Shown: positions 49,724-59,033 of the stretch, piece after piece
Layout: each line of letters begins with the position of its first letter
Numbering within the stretch: position 1 is the first letter of the stretch
Source: Comamonas testosteroni
GTDB lineage: Bacteria; Pseudomonadota; Gammaproteobacteria; Burkholderiales; Burkholderiaceae_C
Length of the DNA: 64,000 bases
Direction: 5' to 3'
NCBI RefSeq assembly: GCF_030505195.1
Contig: NZ_CP129672.1
Coordinates: forward strand, 3,692,501-3,756,500
Program-made: the position numbers and the translations under genes
The notes under the pieces: generated by a model
Databases searched by the model: none
Told to the model about the DNA's origin: nothing
Seen by the model: the letters and a program-made list of their open reading frames with translations, nothing else

Positions 49724-51235
49724 TTATTTTTTGCTCTTGTCGGATTCGCCTTTTTCGGGCGCTTTCTTGTCGGCGGGCTTTTTGTCTGCAGCCGTCGCGT
49801 CTCCGGGCTTCTCTTCGATTTTGCGCTCCGTCAGGGTTTTGCTGACCTTGACGGGCTGGCCCTTGAGCTTGTTCAGTGCCTGTTGCAGCTGAAAGTCCTT
49901 TTCAGACCCGAATTCCGGCAGGCGACGTTCGGCAGCTGGCTTCTTGGCTTCCTCTTCCAGGCGTTTGCGTGCTTCCTCGCGGGCCTTTTCAAGTGAGTCG
50001 TTCTTGACCTCCGCACCTTGCCCGCTGGACAAGTGCTTTTCAAGGTCCGCTTCACGCATGCTCAGTGCAGCAAACAAATCGCCGTCTGCAGTCTCATCCA
50101 CCATCACATCGGGCACGATGCCCTTGGCCTGAATGGATTTTCCGCTAGGCGTGTAGTAGCGCGCCGTCGTCAGCTTGAGAGCCGTATCGGGCCCCAGAGG
50201 GCGCACGGTTTGCACCGACCCTTTGCCAAAGGACTGGCTGCCCATGACGGTAGCGCGTTTGTGATCTTGCAGAGCTCCGGCCACGATTTCGCTGGCCGAG
50301 GCCGAGCCTTCGTTGACCAGCACCACCAGAGGCAGCTTTTTCAGTGCCGCAGGCAGGCGTTGCAAGGGGTCGCCAAAACCGCGCTGGGCGTAAAACTCGG
50401 GCGATGCCTTGTAGACGGCCTTGCTTTCGGCCAACTGGCCGTTGGTGGAAACCACGGGCACATCGGGGGGCAGGAAGGCCGCAGAGATGGCTACGGCCGC
50501 ATCCAGCAAACCGCCGGGGTCGTTGCGCAGGTCCAGCACCAGTCCCTTGAGATTGGGCTCCTGCTTGTAGATTTCCTCGACCTTGCGCACAAAGTCATCG
50601 ACGGTGCGTTCCTGGAACTGGCTCAGGCGGATCCAGGCGTAGCCGGGCTCGATGACCTTGCCCTTGACCGACTGGGTCTTGATTTCTTCACGGGTGATGG
50701 AGACAGGGAAGCTGCGGCTTTCATCCTTGCGCAGGATGTTCAGGCGCACCTTGGTATTGGGCTCGCCACGCATGCGCTTGACAGCGTCATTGAGCGTCAG
50801 GCCCTTGACGGCCGTGTCGTCGATCTTGGTGATCAGGTCGCCGGTCTTGAGACCCGCGCGGAAAGCGGGCGAGCCTTCGATGGGGGAGACGATCTTGATC
50901 AGCCCGTCTTCCATGGTGATCTCGATGCCGACACCAACGAACTTGCCGGAAGTGCCTTCCTTGAATTCTTTGTAGGTTTTCTTGTCGAAGTACTGGGAGT
51001 GAGGGTCCAGGCTGGAGACCATGCCGGAGATGGCATCGGTGATCAGCTTCTTGTCGCTGACCTGCTCCACGTAATCGGTCTTGATCAGGCCGAAGACGGC
51101 CGACAACTGCTGGATTTCTTCCAGTGGCAGAGGCGTCACACCCCCGCGAGCCAGCGTCTGCAGGGATACGGTGGTCAACGCACCAGCGACCACGCCCACA
51201 GAGATCCAGCCTGCAATTTTGATTTTTTGACCCAT
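49724..51235 (-). CDS. ctpA: Carboxy-terminal processing peptidase (S41)
   Basis: A 503-residue periplasmic protease with an N-terminal signal anchor (about 5-25), a PDZ domain (FVGVGIEITMEDGLIKIVSP) and an S41 catalytic domain. The serine is in NEGSASASEIVAGAL and the lysine in SQSFGKGSVQT. The C terminus is a highly charged Lys/Glu-rich tail. I use the ATG at 51235; the longer frame has no signal peptide. It cleaves C-terminal tails of envelope proteins and peptidoglycan hydrolases. It follows gpmA on the same strand. Confidence 0.95.
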   Translation of the reverse strand: MGQKIKIAGWISVGVVAGALTTVSLQTLARGGVTPLPLEEIQQLSAVFGLIKTDYVEQVSDKKLITDAISGMVSSLDPHSQYFDKKTYKEFKEGTSGKFVGVGIEITMEDGLIKIVSPIEGSPAFRAGLKTGDLITKIDDTAVKGLTLNDAVKRMRGEPNTKVRLNILRKDESRSFPVSITREEIKTQSVKGKVIEPGYAWIRLSQFQERTVDDFVRKVEEIYKQEPNLKGLVLDLRNDPGGLLDAAVAISAAFLPPDVPVVSTNGQLAESKAVYKASPEFYAQRGFGDPLQRLPAALKKLPLVVLVNEGSASASEIVAGALQDHKRATVMGSQSFGKGSVQTVRPLGPDTALKLTTARYYTPSGKSIQAKGIVPDVMVDETADGDLFAALSMREADLEKHLSSGQGAEVKNDSLEKAREEARKRLEEEAKKPAAERRLPEFGSEKDFQLQQALNKLKGQPVKVSKTLTERKIEEKPGDATAADKKPADKKAPEKGESDKSKK

Positions 51236-51367
51236 AGCACCCCTTAAACCATTCGCAATATACACCTTGGACGGCGGAAGGCCCATGAGGTTCCACAGGC
51301 CTTTTGCCGTGTCATTCCTGTTCAGACTGCGCAAGCGGCCTGAACAGGGACGGTGAAGAGGTCTCTC

Positions 51368-52111
51368 TCAGGCCTTGCCCTGAGCCGCAACTGCCGCTGC
51401 TGCCTTGGCTGCGGCTTCGGCGTCGCCCAGGTAGTAGTGGCGGATGGGCTTGAGATCGGCGTCCAGTTCATAGACCAGAGGAATGCCGTTGGGCACGTTC
51501 ACGCCCACGATCTGGTCGTCGGCGATGTTGTCCAGATACTTGATCAGGGCGCGGATGGAGTTGCCGTGAGCAGCAACCACCACGCGCTTGCCGGCCTTGA
51601 TGGCGGGGGCGATGGACTCGTCCCAGAACGGCACGACGCGGGCCACCGTGTCCTTGAGGCACTCGGTCAGCGGGATCTGCTCGGGCTGCAGCTTGGCGTA
51701 GCGTACATCGCTGCGTTCGCTGCGGGGGTCGGTGGCTTCCAGGGCGGGAGGCGGCACGTCGTAGCTGCGGCGCCACACCAGCACTTGCTCATCGCCGTAC
51801 TGCTTGGCCATATCGGCCTTGTTCAGACCCTGCAGACCGCCGTAGTGGCGTTCGTTGAGACGCCAGCTATGCACGACGGGCAGCCAGGTGCGGTCCATTT
51901 CGTCTTGCACATGCCACAGGGTTCGGATGGCGCGCTTGAGCACGCTGGTATAGGCCACATCGAAGTCATAGCCTTCTGCCTTGAGCAGTTGGCCGGCCTT
52001 CTTGGCCTGTTCGACGCCGGTGGCAGTCAGATCCACATCGGTCCAGCCGGTGAAGCGGTTTTCTAGGTTCCAGGTGGATTCACCGTGGCGGATCAGAACG
52101 AGCTTGTACAT
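51368..52111 (-). CDS. gpmA: 2,3-bisphosphoglycerate-dependent phosphoglycerate mutase
   Basis: A 247-residue glycolytic enzyme that interconverts 3- and 2-phosphoglycerate. The phospho-histidine motif is [20 protein letters not shown], with [15 protein letters not shown] and the second histidine in [16 protein letters not shown]. The C terminus is an alanine-rich extension typical of betaproteobacterial versions. The start is [10 protein letters not shown] at 52111. It is transcribed toward ctpA and divergent from the rhodanese gene. Confidence 0.97.
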   Translation of the reverse strand: MYKLVLIRHGESTWNLENRFTGWTDVDLTATGVEQAKKAGQLLKAEGYDFDVAYTSVLKRAIRTLWHVQDEMDRTWLPVVHSWRLNERHYGGLQGLNKADMAKQYGDEQVLVWRRSYDVPPPALEATDPRSERSDVRYAKLQPEQIPLTECLKDTVARVVPFWDESIAPAIKAGKRVVVAAHGNSIRALIKYLDNIADDQIVGVNVPNGIPLVYELDADLKPIRHYYLGDAEAAAKAAAAVAAQGKA

Positions 52112-52396
52112 GGATTCTCTCAAAGTAGCAAAGCAGTAATGACACAAAGTCAAAACCGTGCATTTTAGGGGCTGGGCTTTGTCCGGGCATCAGGCAAGGA
52201 AAGCCGGACCGATCTGGCGTCGGTCGACCCGCTATTCCTGTAGCGAGCTTCGGGGATTGTGCGCAGCGCCCACTTGCGGCCCAGGGCACGTCAATCGGGG
52301 TTATGGGCTTGCAGGCTGCAGGTCTGTGGCTCTTTGCTGCGGCCCGCAGGCTGGCCTGCCTCTAAAATCGTCCGGTTTGCCATCCCAAGGAATGAC

Positions 52397-52804
52397 GTGA
52401 AATTCATCATTGATAACTGGTATTTGATCCTGATTGCTGTGGCTTCGGGTGTGATGCTGCTGCTGCCCGCGCTGCGCGGCGCGACCGGCGGTTCGCTCTC
52501 GGCAGCGGCTGCCGTGCACCTGATCAACCGCGAAAAAGCCGTGGTGCTGGACGTCTGCGAGCCTGAAGAGTTTGCCGCCGGCCATGTCAACGGAGCCAGG
52601 AACCTGCCCCTGAGCCAGTTGGAAGAGAAGCTGCCCACCACCGTCAAGAACAAGCAGCTGCCCGTGGTGCTGGTGTGCGCATCGGGCGCTCGCGCCGCGC
52701 GTGCCGAAGCCGTGGCCAAGAAGCTGGGTTACGAAAAGGCCCAGGCGCTGGCTGGCGGCATGAAGGCCTGGCGCGATGCCGGCCTGCCGGTTGAAAAAGC
52801 CTGA
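52397..52804 (+). CDS. Membrane-anchored rhodanese-like protein (YibN type)
   Basis: A 135-residue protein. The N-terminal membrane helix (WYLILIAVASGVMLLLPALR) is followed by a rhodanese domain with the active-site loop VLVCASGARAARA, where Cys is the sulfur-carrying residue. The start is GTG at 52397, five bases after AAGGA. It heads the conserved rhodanese-grxC-secB-gpsA block that E. coli has as yibN-grxC-secB-gpsA. Its role in sulfur transfer or protein export is not established. Confidence 0.9.
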   Translation: MKFIIDNWYLILIAVASGVMLLLPALRGATGGSLSAAAAVHLINREKAVVLDVCEPEEFAAGHVNGARNLPLSQLEEKLPTTVKNKQLPVVLVCASGARAARAEAVAKKLGYEKAQALAGGMKAWRDAGLPVEKA

Positions 52805-52877
52805 TCCGGCCCCAACTGAGAACCCTGACGCATGCAGCGCTGCATGCGGCATTGCAAAAACACCGAGGAAGTTGCTC

Positions 52878-53135
52878 ATGCAAGCCGTGAAGATGTACAC
52901 CACCGCCGTCTGCCCTTATTGCATCCGTGCCAAGCAGATTCTCCAATCCAAGGGCGTGGAGCAGATCGAAGAGGTGCGCATCGATTTCGATACCGCTGCC
53001 CGCGATCACATGATGAAGACCACGGGCCGCCGCACCGTACCCCAGATCTTCATTGGCGATACCCATGTGGGCGGTTGCGACGATCTGATGGCCCTGGATG
53101 CCAAGGGCGGTCTGCTGCCCCTGCTGCAAAGCTGA
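52878..53135 (+). CDS. grxC: Glutaredoxin 3
   Basis: An 85-residue class I glutaredoxin with the dithiol active site CPYC in MYTTAVCPYCIRAKQILQSK, followed by the cis-proline segment RRTVPQIFIGDTHVGGCDDL. It reduces disulfides and glutathione mixed disulfides. GAGGAA lies upstream of the ATG. It lies between the rhodanese and secB genes in the usual order. The 198 bp before secB hold nothing I recognise. Confidence 0.96.
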   Translation: MQAVKMYTTAVCPYCIRAKQILQSKGVEQIEEVRIDFDTAARDHMMKTTGRRTVPQIFIGDTHVGGCDDLMALDAKGGLLPLLQS

Positions 53136-53333
53136 TTACTTGCCGTGCCACTGCCGCCAATCGGCATGAATTTGCGCTTTGTGCTGCTCGCTACGATGCA
53201 GCCTTTGGCTGTCACTGCATAATGCAAAGTGCTATTTCATGGAAATGCCTGCTGTGAGGATAGCTGTGTGCTAATTCTCTACGCAGGCATTTTCATTTCC
53301 TTCTCAAGATTTTTCTGAAAGACCTAGCTCATC

Positions 53334-53795
53334 ATGGCCGAACAAGACAACAGCCCCGTGTTCCAGATCCAGCGCGTGTATCTGAAGGACCTGTCCCTGG
53401 AGCAGCCCAACTCTCCCGCGATCCTGCTTGAGCAGGAGCAGCCCAGCGTGGACATCCAGTTGGGCGTGGAAGCCACCCCCGTGGCTGAAGGCGTCTACGA
53501 AGTGGCCGTGACCGCCACGGTTCAGACCAAGATTCAGGACAAGACCGTGTTCCTGGTCGAAGCCAAGCAGGCCGGCATCTTCGAAATCCGCAATGTGCCC
53601 GAAGACCAGATGGGCGGCGTGATCGGCATTGCCTGCCCCCAGATCATCTACCCCTATCTGCGCGGCAACGTGGCAGACGTGGTGACCCGCGCCGGCTTCC
53701 CTCCCGTGCACCTGGCCGAAATCAACTTCCAGGCCATGTACGAGCAGCAGCAAGCGGCTGCCGCAGCACAGGCCGAAGGCCAGCTGCCCCAGTAA
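53334..53795 (+). CDS. secB: Protein-export chaperone SecB
   Basis: A 153-residue tetrameric export chaperone that keeps preproteins unfolded and hands them to Sec[21 protein letters not shown] and [20 protein letters not shown] followed by [12 protein letters not shown] are the family signatures; the Gln/Ala-rich C-terminal tail is normal. It is within the rhodanese-grxC-secB-gpsA block and is followed by a strong terminator. Confidence 0.97.
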   Translation: MAEQDNSPVFQIQRVYLKDLSLEQPNSPAILLEQEQPSVDIQLGVEATPVAEGVYEVAVTATVQTKIQDKTVFLVEAKQAGIFEIRNVPEDQMGGVIGIACPQIIYPYLRGNVADVVTRAGFPPVHLAEINFQAMYEQQQAAAAAQAEGQLPQ

Positions 53796-53845
53796 GCTGA
53801 CGGCGATTGCCGATTCCTGCGATGTGCAAGAATCGGCAGCCAGGC

Positions 53846-53874
53846 AAAAAAGAGGCCCTAGAGGCCTCTTTTTT
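53846..53874. terminator. Intrinsic terminator after secB
   Basis: AAAAAAGAGGCC (53846-53857), loop CTAGA, GGCCTCTTTTTT (53863-53874). The stem plus T-run ends the secB transcript, so gpsA may have its own promoter. Confidence 0.92.
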
Positions 53875-53912
53875 CTTGTGGGTTGTGCGCAAACTGCTAT
53901 CAAAATTCAGGT

Positions 53913-54923
53913 ATGAAAATTCTTGTCATCGGCGCTGGCGCCTGGGGTACGGCCATGGCCATCAGCGCGGCCACTCATCCGCAGCAGGACCGCGTCAGCC
54001 TCTGGGCGCGGGACCCGGCGCAGGCGCAGCTCATGCAGGCCGAGCGCGCCAACAGCCGCTATCTGCCCGGTATCCGCTTTCCGGATGCGCTCACGGTGGT
54101 CAGCGGCGATGTGATGGAGCATGTGGCGGATGCCGATCTGATTGTGCTGGGCACGCCCATGGCGGCGCTGCGCCAGTGGCTGGGCCAGCTCAAGGATTGC
54201 CGCCGGCCCGTGGTCTGGCTGTGCAAGGGCTTCGAGGCCGTGGCCGCCGATGCCCCTGCCGGCAGCTATGGGTTGATGGCGCATGAAGTCTGCCAGCAGG
54301 TGGCTCCGCAGCTGCAAAGCGGTGCGCTCAGCGGCCCCAGCTTTGCAGCCGAGGTGGCGCGCCAGCAGCCTACGGCTTTGGTGGCAGCCAGCGCCCACGA
54401 GGGCGTGAGCGAGCTGCTGGTGTCGGCCTTTCACGGCGAGGCCATGCGCGTATATGCCAATCACGACATCGTGGGCGTGGAGGTGGGCGGAGCCGTCAAG
54501 AATGTGCTGGCCATTGCCACGGGTCTTTGCGACGGCCTGCAACTGGGCCTGAACGCGCGCGCAGCCCTGGTCACACGTGGCCTGGCCGAGATGACGCGTC
54601 TGGGAGTGGCGCTGGGCGCGCGCGCCGAGACCTTCATGGGCCTGTCCGGCCTGGGCGATCTGGTGCTGACTGCGACCGGCGATCTCTCGCGCAACCGCAA
54701 GGTGGGTCTGCTGCTGGCCGAAGGCAAGAGCCTGGAGCAGGCCGTGACATCGCTGGGCCATGTGGCCGAGGGCGTGTACAGCGCCCGCACCGTGCTCGCA
54801 CGGGCACGCCAGGTCGGCGTGGAAATGCCCATCACCGAAACCGTGGTTGCACTGCTGGACGGCCAGTTGCCGGTCACCGAAGCCGTGCAGCACCTGATGG
54901 TGCGTGATCCGCGCGGTGAATAA
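53913..54923 (+). CDS. gpsA: Glycerol-3-phosphate dehydrogenase [NAD(P)+]
   Basis: A 336-residue enzyme that makes sn-glycerol-3-phosphate from dihydroxyacetone phosphate for phospholipid synthesis. The nucleotide loop is [20 protein letters not shown], and [20 protein letters not shown] contains the catalytic lysine region. The start is the ATG at 53913 ([12 protein letters not shown]), with an upstream in-frame start rejected. A dispersed palindrome lies 30 bp after the stop. Confidence 0.97.
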   Translation: MKILVIGAGAWGTAMAISAATHPQQDRVSLWARDPAQAQLMQAERANSRYLPGIRFPDALTVVSGDVMEHVADADLIVLGTPMAALRQWLGQLKDCRRPVVWLCKGFEAVAADAPAGSYGLMAHEVCQQVAPQLQSGALSGPSFAAEVARQQPTALVAASAHEGVSELLVSAFHGEAMRVYANHDIVGVEVGGAVKNVLAIATGLCDGLQLGLNARAALVTRGLAEMTRLGVALGARAETFMGLSGLGDLVLTATGDLSRNRKVGLLLAEGKSLEQAVTSLGHVAEGVYSARTVLARARQVGVEMPITETVVALLDGQLPVTEAVQHLMVRDPRGE

Positions 54924-54953
54924 GGCAATAAGCCATTGAGCCAATGAGCCAAT

Positions 54954-55045
54954 AAAACGATAGCTGCAAGCGCTTGATATTCATAGATTTCAGATATCTT
55001 TCTATCTGAAAGTCAATGGGTGGAAGCGGTAGCAGCTATTGTTTT
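54954..55045. repeat. Dispersed palindromic element, copy C
   Basis: A 92-bp imperfect palindrome: AAAACGATAGCTGC at the left and GCAGCTATTGTTTT at the right, with TTCAGATA/TATCTGAA at the tip. It lies between convergent gpsA and an EamA transporter gene and could act as a shared terminator. It is the longest copy of the family in this window. Confidence 0.75.
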
Positions 55046-55090
55046 AAGAGGGCTTGCGGCCTGCCGCTGGATTCAGGCGTGCCCGGGGCG

Positions 55091-55981
55091 CTACTTTGCT
55101 TCTCTGATGCTGAGCCAGGCGCTCGCCGCCCCGCACAGCGCAATGACGAGCATGCCCAGCACGGCCCATTGGTCGGGGATATGGCCGTAGACCAGCCAGC
55201 CGGCCAGCAGCGCGCAGGGAATCTGGCTGTAGAGAAACGGCGTGATGGTGGCGGGCTCGGCTTTTTCATAGGCCTTGAGCAGCATCAGATGTCCGGCGGC
55301 GCTGCCTGCGCCCATGGCAATGGCGGCCAGCCAGAGCGCGGCGCTGTCGGGCCACTGCCAGGACCAGGGCAGGGCCATGCAGGTCAGGCTCAGGGCCAGC
55401 AGGCTGGTGTAGATCTGCGTGGTCAGCGGGCGCTCCTTGCCCGCCATGCGGCTGCTGAGAATCTGATAGGCGGTGTTGGCCAGCAGTTGCAGCGCAGGCC
55501 AGACCAGGGCCCAGCCGCTGAACTGGCCGCCGCCGGGCCGCAGGATGACCAGCGTGCCCGCAAAGCCAAGCGCCACCAGCACCCAGCGCAAGGGGCTGAC
55601 CTGCTGACCGAGCCAGAGCGCGGCCAGCAAGGTCAGGGCCAGCGGCGTCAGCGCCACGATGGCCGTGAACTCGGCCAGCGGCAGATAGCGCAGGCTGAGC
55701 ATGGCCAGCGCATTGCTCAGGCAAAACAGAATGGCGCGCAGACACTGAAAGCCCGGGCGCCGGGTGCGAAAAATCTCCAGCCCGTGTCTTGCCACTGCGA
55801 AACCCACGGTCAGCGCCGACTGCAGCGCATAGCGCAGCCACAGGGCCATCAGCAGCGGCAGCAGGGCGCCCGCATATTTGGAGCCCGTATCGAGTATCGA
55901 AAAACAGGCGCAGGCCAGCACCGTGAAGCCGATGCCCGTCAGCGTATGGCGATGGACTGAAGGGGCGCAGTGCTGTGACAT
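55091..55981 (-). CDS. DMT-family transporter (EamA domains)
   Basis: A 296-residue inner-membrane protein with about ten hydrophobic segments in two EamA repeats, the layout of drug/metabolite transporters such as RhtA or YdcZ-like exporters. LALTPLALTLLAALWLGQQV with SPLRWVLVALGFAGTLVILR at the end of the first repeat is typical. Substrates of this family range from amino acids to sugars and cannot be told from sequence. The GC-rich intergenic stretch upstream carries a possible dispersed repeat next to lysA. Confidence 0.85.
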   Translation of the reverse strand: MSQHCAPSVHRHTLTGIGFTVLACACFSILDTGSKYAGALLPLLMALWLRYALQSALTVGFAVARHGLEIFRTRRPGFQCLRAILFCLSNALAMLSLRYLPLAEFTAIVALTPLALTLLAALWLGQQVSPLRWVLVALGFAGTLVILRPGGGQFSGWALVWPALQLLANTAYQILSSRMAGKERPLTTQIYTSLLALSLTCMALPWSWQWPDSAALWLAAIAMGAGSAAGHLMLLKAYEKAEPATITPFLYSQIPCALLAGWLVYGHIPDQWAVLGMLVIALCGAASAWLSIREAK

Positions 55982-56057
55982 GGAAGAACTTACCGGGCAC
56001 TGGGCGGTGCCTAGAGAAAAGATTTCAGGTGATTTTGGCCTGAAGCGCCTGATGACT

Positions 56058-56075
56058 AAGCGCTAGCTGCTATTG
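56058..56075. repeat. Half copy of the dispersed palindrome
   Basis: AAGCGCTAGCTGCTATTG-like sequence matches one arm of the AGCTGC/GCGCTT family, without a clear partner arm nearby. It lies between the EamA gene and lysA. Confidence 0.45.
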
Positions 56076-56132
56076 AATTCATGGCGTGAACTCAATCATG
56101 GGGCGTGACGCAAGAGAGAGAGACAGCAAGCA

Positions 56133-56276
56133 AGGGCCTAGCCGGCCGCGCCGCCCCGCAGCCAGGGCTGCCCCAGCGATGCTGTCGTCCCCTTCCCTTG
56201 GCGCGCAGCGTAGAGAGAGGGGCGCCCGGCCAGGGGAAGGCGCGGGGCCGCCCAGTCAAGCGGCTCAGGGGGAGTT
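56133..56276. repeat. GC-rich possible interspersed repeat downstream of lysA
   Basis: A 140-bp GC-rich non-coding stretch abuts the lysA stop codon. On the minus strand it begins CTCCCCCTGAGCCGCTTGAC and later has CCCCTCTCTCTACGCGCTGC. I associate this wording with repeats found after many genes in Comamonadaceae, but only one clear copy is in the window, so the repeat status rests on recall. Confidence 0.4.
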
Positions 56277-57522
56277 ACAAACCAATCTCCAGCGCCAGCA
56301 GTTCTTCCACCGTCTGGCGACGGCGAATCAGCTGGGTCTGCGCGCCATCGACCAGCACTTCGGCAGCCAGCGGGCGGGTGTTGTAGTTGCTGGACATGGA
56401 GCTGCCGTAGGCGCCTGTGTCATGAATCACCAGCAGGTCGCCCACGCCGGCACCGGCCAGCGAGCGGGGCAGCACCACGCCGCCGTCGCCCTGGGTGAAG
56501 ACATCGCCCGATTCGCACAGCGGGCCGGCCACCACGCTGTCCTGCGCGGGCAGGCTCTGGCCGTCGCGGCGCAGCACTTCCATGCCGTGGTAGCTGCCGT
56601 ACATGCTGGGGCGCATCAGTTCGTTGAAGCCGGTGTCGACCAGCACGAAGTGGTTGCTGCCCGCGTTCTTGGTGGCGCGCACGGTGCCCAGCAGCACGCC
56701 GGATTCGGCCACCAGGAAGCGGCCGGGTTCGAGCTCCAGTCCCAGGCTGTGGCCCACCAGGCTTTCGGCCTGCTTGCGCGCCGCATCCCACAGGCCGTGG
56801 TAGTGGTTGGTGTCGATGGTGGCATCGCCAGCACGATAGGGGATGGACAGGCCGCCGCCGGCGGAAATCGCATGCAGGTCCACGCCCGCCGCCTTGGCGC
56901 GCTCGACCAGCTTGACCATGGCGCCGCAGACTTCCTGCAGATGGCCGTAGTCCACGCCCGAGCCGATGTGCATATGCAGGCCGGCCAGCACCAGACCGCC
57001 AGCCTTGATGGCATCCAGCGCGTCTTCCAGTTCGCTGTGCCAGATGCCGTGCTTGCTGTGCTCGCCGCCGGTGTTGGTCTTGTTGCTGTGACCGTGGCCG
57101 AAGCCGGGGTTGATGCGCAGCCAGACATGGTGGCCCTTGGAGACGGCAGCCAGCTGGTGCAGCATGTCGATGGAGCCCGCATTCACGGGAACCTTGTGCT
57201 CCACCACGGTGGCCAGCGTCGCCTCGTCCATCACATCGGCCGTGAAGACGATGTCGGCAGGCTCGCCAAAGCCGGGCTTGAAGCCCGCTGCCAGCGCACG
57301 CAGGACTTCGCCGCGCGAGACCGCATCCACCTTCACGCCCTGCTCGCGCATGAGCTTGAGGATGTGGATGTTGGAGCAGGCCTTCTGGGCAAAGCGCACG
57401 GTGTCGAAAGCCTTGAGCTGGGCAATGCGCTCGCGGATGGTGGCGGCGTCATACACCCACAGCGGCGTGCCGTACTGGTCGGCCAGGTTCCAGAGCTGTG
57501 CGGGAGAGAAGGGGTTTGCCAT
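56275..57522 (-). CDS. lysA: Diaminopimelate decarboxylase
   Basis: A 415-residue PLP-dependent fold-III decarboxylase that makes lysine from meso-diaminopimelate, the last step of lysine synthesis. The PLP lysine is in VRFAQKACSNIHILKLM; HMHIGSGVDYGHLQEV, ISAGGGLSIPY and the substrate-binding GPLCESGDVF follow the family pattern. I use the ATG at 57522 (MANPFSPAQLWNL), the start of the conserved part; an upstream frame to 57558 adds 12 residues. It is divergent from a LysR ortholog, exactly as lysA/lysR in E. coli. Confidence 0.96.
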   Translation of the reverse strand: MANPFSPAQLWNLADQYGTPLWVYDAATIRERIAQLKAFDTVRFAQKACSNIHILKLMREQGVKVDAVSRGEVLRALAAGFKPGFGEPADIVFTADVMDEATLATVVEHKVPVNAGSIDMLHQLAAVSKGHHVWLRINPGFGHGHSNKTNTGGEHSKHGIWHSELEDALDAIKAGGLVLAGLHMHIGSGVDYGHLQEVCGAMVKLVERAKAAGVDLHAISAGGGLSIPYRAGDATIDTNHYHGLWDAARKQAESLVGHSLGLELEPGRFLVAESGVLLGTVRATKNAGSNHFVLVDTGFNELMRPSMYGSYHGMEVLRRDGQSLPAQDSVVAGPLCESGDVFTQGDGGVVLPRSLAGAGVGDLLVIHDTGAYGSSMSSNYNTRPLAAEVLVDGAQTQLIRRRQTVEELLALEIGL

Positions 57523-57627
57523 GGCGGTCTCTTGAAAGGGAATAGTTCTGCGCATCATGCATGCGGCTATCTATTCAGTCCAATAGCTTGATTTATGAAG
57601 ATTATTCAATATTGATATGCTCTGCGC

Positions 57628-58554
57628 ATGACCGATTCAGAAGCTTCGCAGCGCATCACCCATCGCCATATCGAGGTGTTCCGTGCCGTCATGACGGCCG
57701 GCAGCGTCACCGGCGCGGCGCAGTTGCTCTATACCTCCCAGCCCACGGTGAGTCGCGAGCTGGCGCGCATGGAGCAACTGCTTGGCTATGCGCTGTTCGA
57801 GCGTGTGCAGGGCCGGCTGCGTGCCAATGCGCGGGCCTTGCTGCTCTGGGACGAGGTGCGGCGCAGCTGGCAGGGCCTGGAGCGCGTGATCGACCGCGCC
57901 GTGGAGCTGGGGCGTCCGCAGGGGGCGAGCCTCAGCGTGCTGTGCCTGCCGGCACTCAGCCACGCCTTGCTGCCGGGCGCGCTGGCACGTCTGCATGCCC
58001 GTCACGGCGCCGTGGCCGTGAGCGTGAGCACCCAGGAGGCGCCGCTGCTGCAGGAGTGGATGGCGGCCCAGCGCTTCGATCTGGGCCTGTCCGAGCTGGC
58101 CGATGCACCGCCGGGCACGCGCAGCCTGCCCTTGCCTGCCATGGACGAAGTGGCCGTGCTGCCAGCCAGCCACCCACTGGCGCAGAAGGCGCTGCTGAGC
58201 GAGCGGGACTTTGAAGGCGAATCCTTCATCAGCCTGGCGAGGGACGATCCCTACCGGGCCCAGATCGATGCGGTGTTTGCCCGCGCCGGCGTGCAGCGCA
58301 AGCTGAGCCTGGAGACCGCCAGCGCAGTGGCCGTCTGCGCCATGGTGCAGCATGGCCTGGGTCTGGCCGTCGTCAACCCGCTGACGGCGCGGGCCTGCGC
58401 CGGCCCGCAACTGGTGGTGCGGCCGCTGGCGTTCTCGATAGCGTTTCAGGTGCATATGCTGCTGCCGCTGCACCGGCCCGCCGATGCGGCCCTGCCCTGG
58501 CTGACGGCGGCACTGGAGCAGGAGGCGCTCGGTCTGCTTGGGCACAGGCGCTGA
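57628..58554 (+). CDS. lysR: LysR, activator of lysA
   Basis: A 308-residue LysR-family regulator, close to E. coli LysR itself: RHIEVFRAVMTAGSVTGAAQ, TSQPTVSRELARMEQLLGYA and FISLARDDPYRAQID followed by VCAMVQHGLGLAVVNPLTAR. E. coli LysR activates lysA in response to diaminopimelate and lysine. Here it is divergent from lysA across about 105 bp, which supports orthology. The helix-turn-helix spans about residues 15-75. Confidence 0.9.
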   Translation: MTDSEASQRITHRHIEVFRAVMTAGSVTGAAQLLYTSQPTVSRELARMEQLLGYALFERVQGRLRANARALLLWDEVRRSWQGLERVIDRAVELGRPQGASLSVLCLPALSHALLPGALARLHARHGAVAVSVSTQEAPLLQEWMAAQRFDLGLSELADAPPGTRSLPLPAMDEVAVLPASHPLAQKALLSERDFEGESFISLARDDPYRAQIDAVFARAGVQRKLSLETASAVAVCAMVQHGLGLAVVNPLTARACAGPQLVVRPLAFSIAFQVHMLLPLHRPADAALPWLTAALEQEALGLLGHRR

Positions 58555-58641
58555 TTTCGGCGGCAGGGCTTTCGCAGGTGAGCTTGCGCAAACTTCTATG
58601 TTGCAGTGCACAATAAAGCGCCTGAATGCAAGGAGTTACCC

Positions 58642-59013
58642 ATGCCTGAATCCGCCATCCCTCACCGCACCGCCAGCGAGCTGCTGGACATCAGCATGGC
58701 CGTGCCTCAGGTTATCAACCACCGGCTCACGCGTATGGCGCTCAGCGGTCCGGTGCTCTCTGCGCGCGATCAGAAGGAGTTCACGCGCATGGTGGTGGAA
58801 AAGCAGGTCGCCTTCAGCCAGGCCTGGCTGACCATGGGGGCTGAAATGTTCAAGGTGCAGCAGCAGCTGTGTCTGGCCTGGATGCGCAACCCCTGGACCA
58901 TGGGCCAGAATCTGCCCGTGGCGGCTGACAAGGTGGCGGCCAGAAGCCTGGCGCCGATTCGCCGCAAGGCCGTGGCCAATGCCAAGCGCCTGTCGCAGAC
59001 CAGTCTGAAATAA
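58642..59013 (+). CDS. Phasin-like small protein
   Basis: A 123-residue helical protein without signal peptide (MPESAIPHRTASELLDISMA...). It resembles the short phasin-like proteins that coat polyhydroxyalkanoate granules, but the match is by overall style (amphipathic helices, Gln/Met-rich middle, basic tail) rather than a clear motif. AAGGAG precedes the ATG at 58642. It is convergent with the SulP transporter. A granule role is a weak inference. Confidence 0.55.
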   Translation: MPESAIPHRTASELLDISMAVPQVINHRLTRMALSGPVLSARDQKEFTRMVVEKQVAFSQAWLTMGAEMFKVQQQLCLAWMRNPWTMGQNLPVAADKVAARSLAPIRRKAVANAKRLSQTSLK

Positions 59014-59033
59014 GCGCTCCTCAGCCGCCGAAC

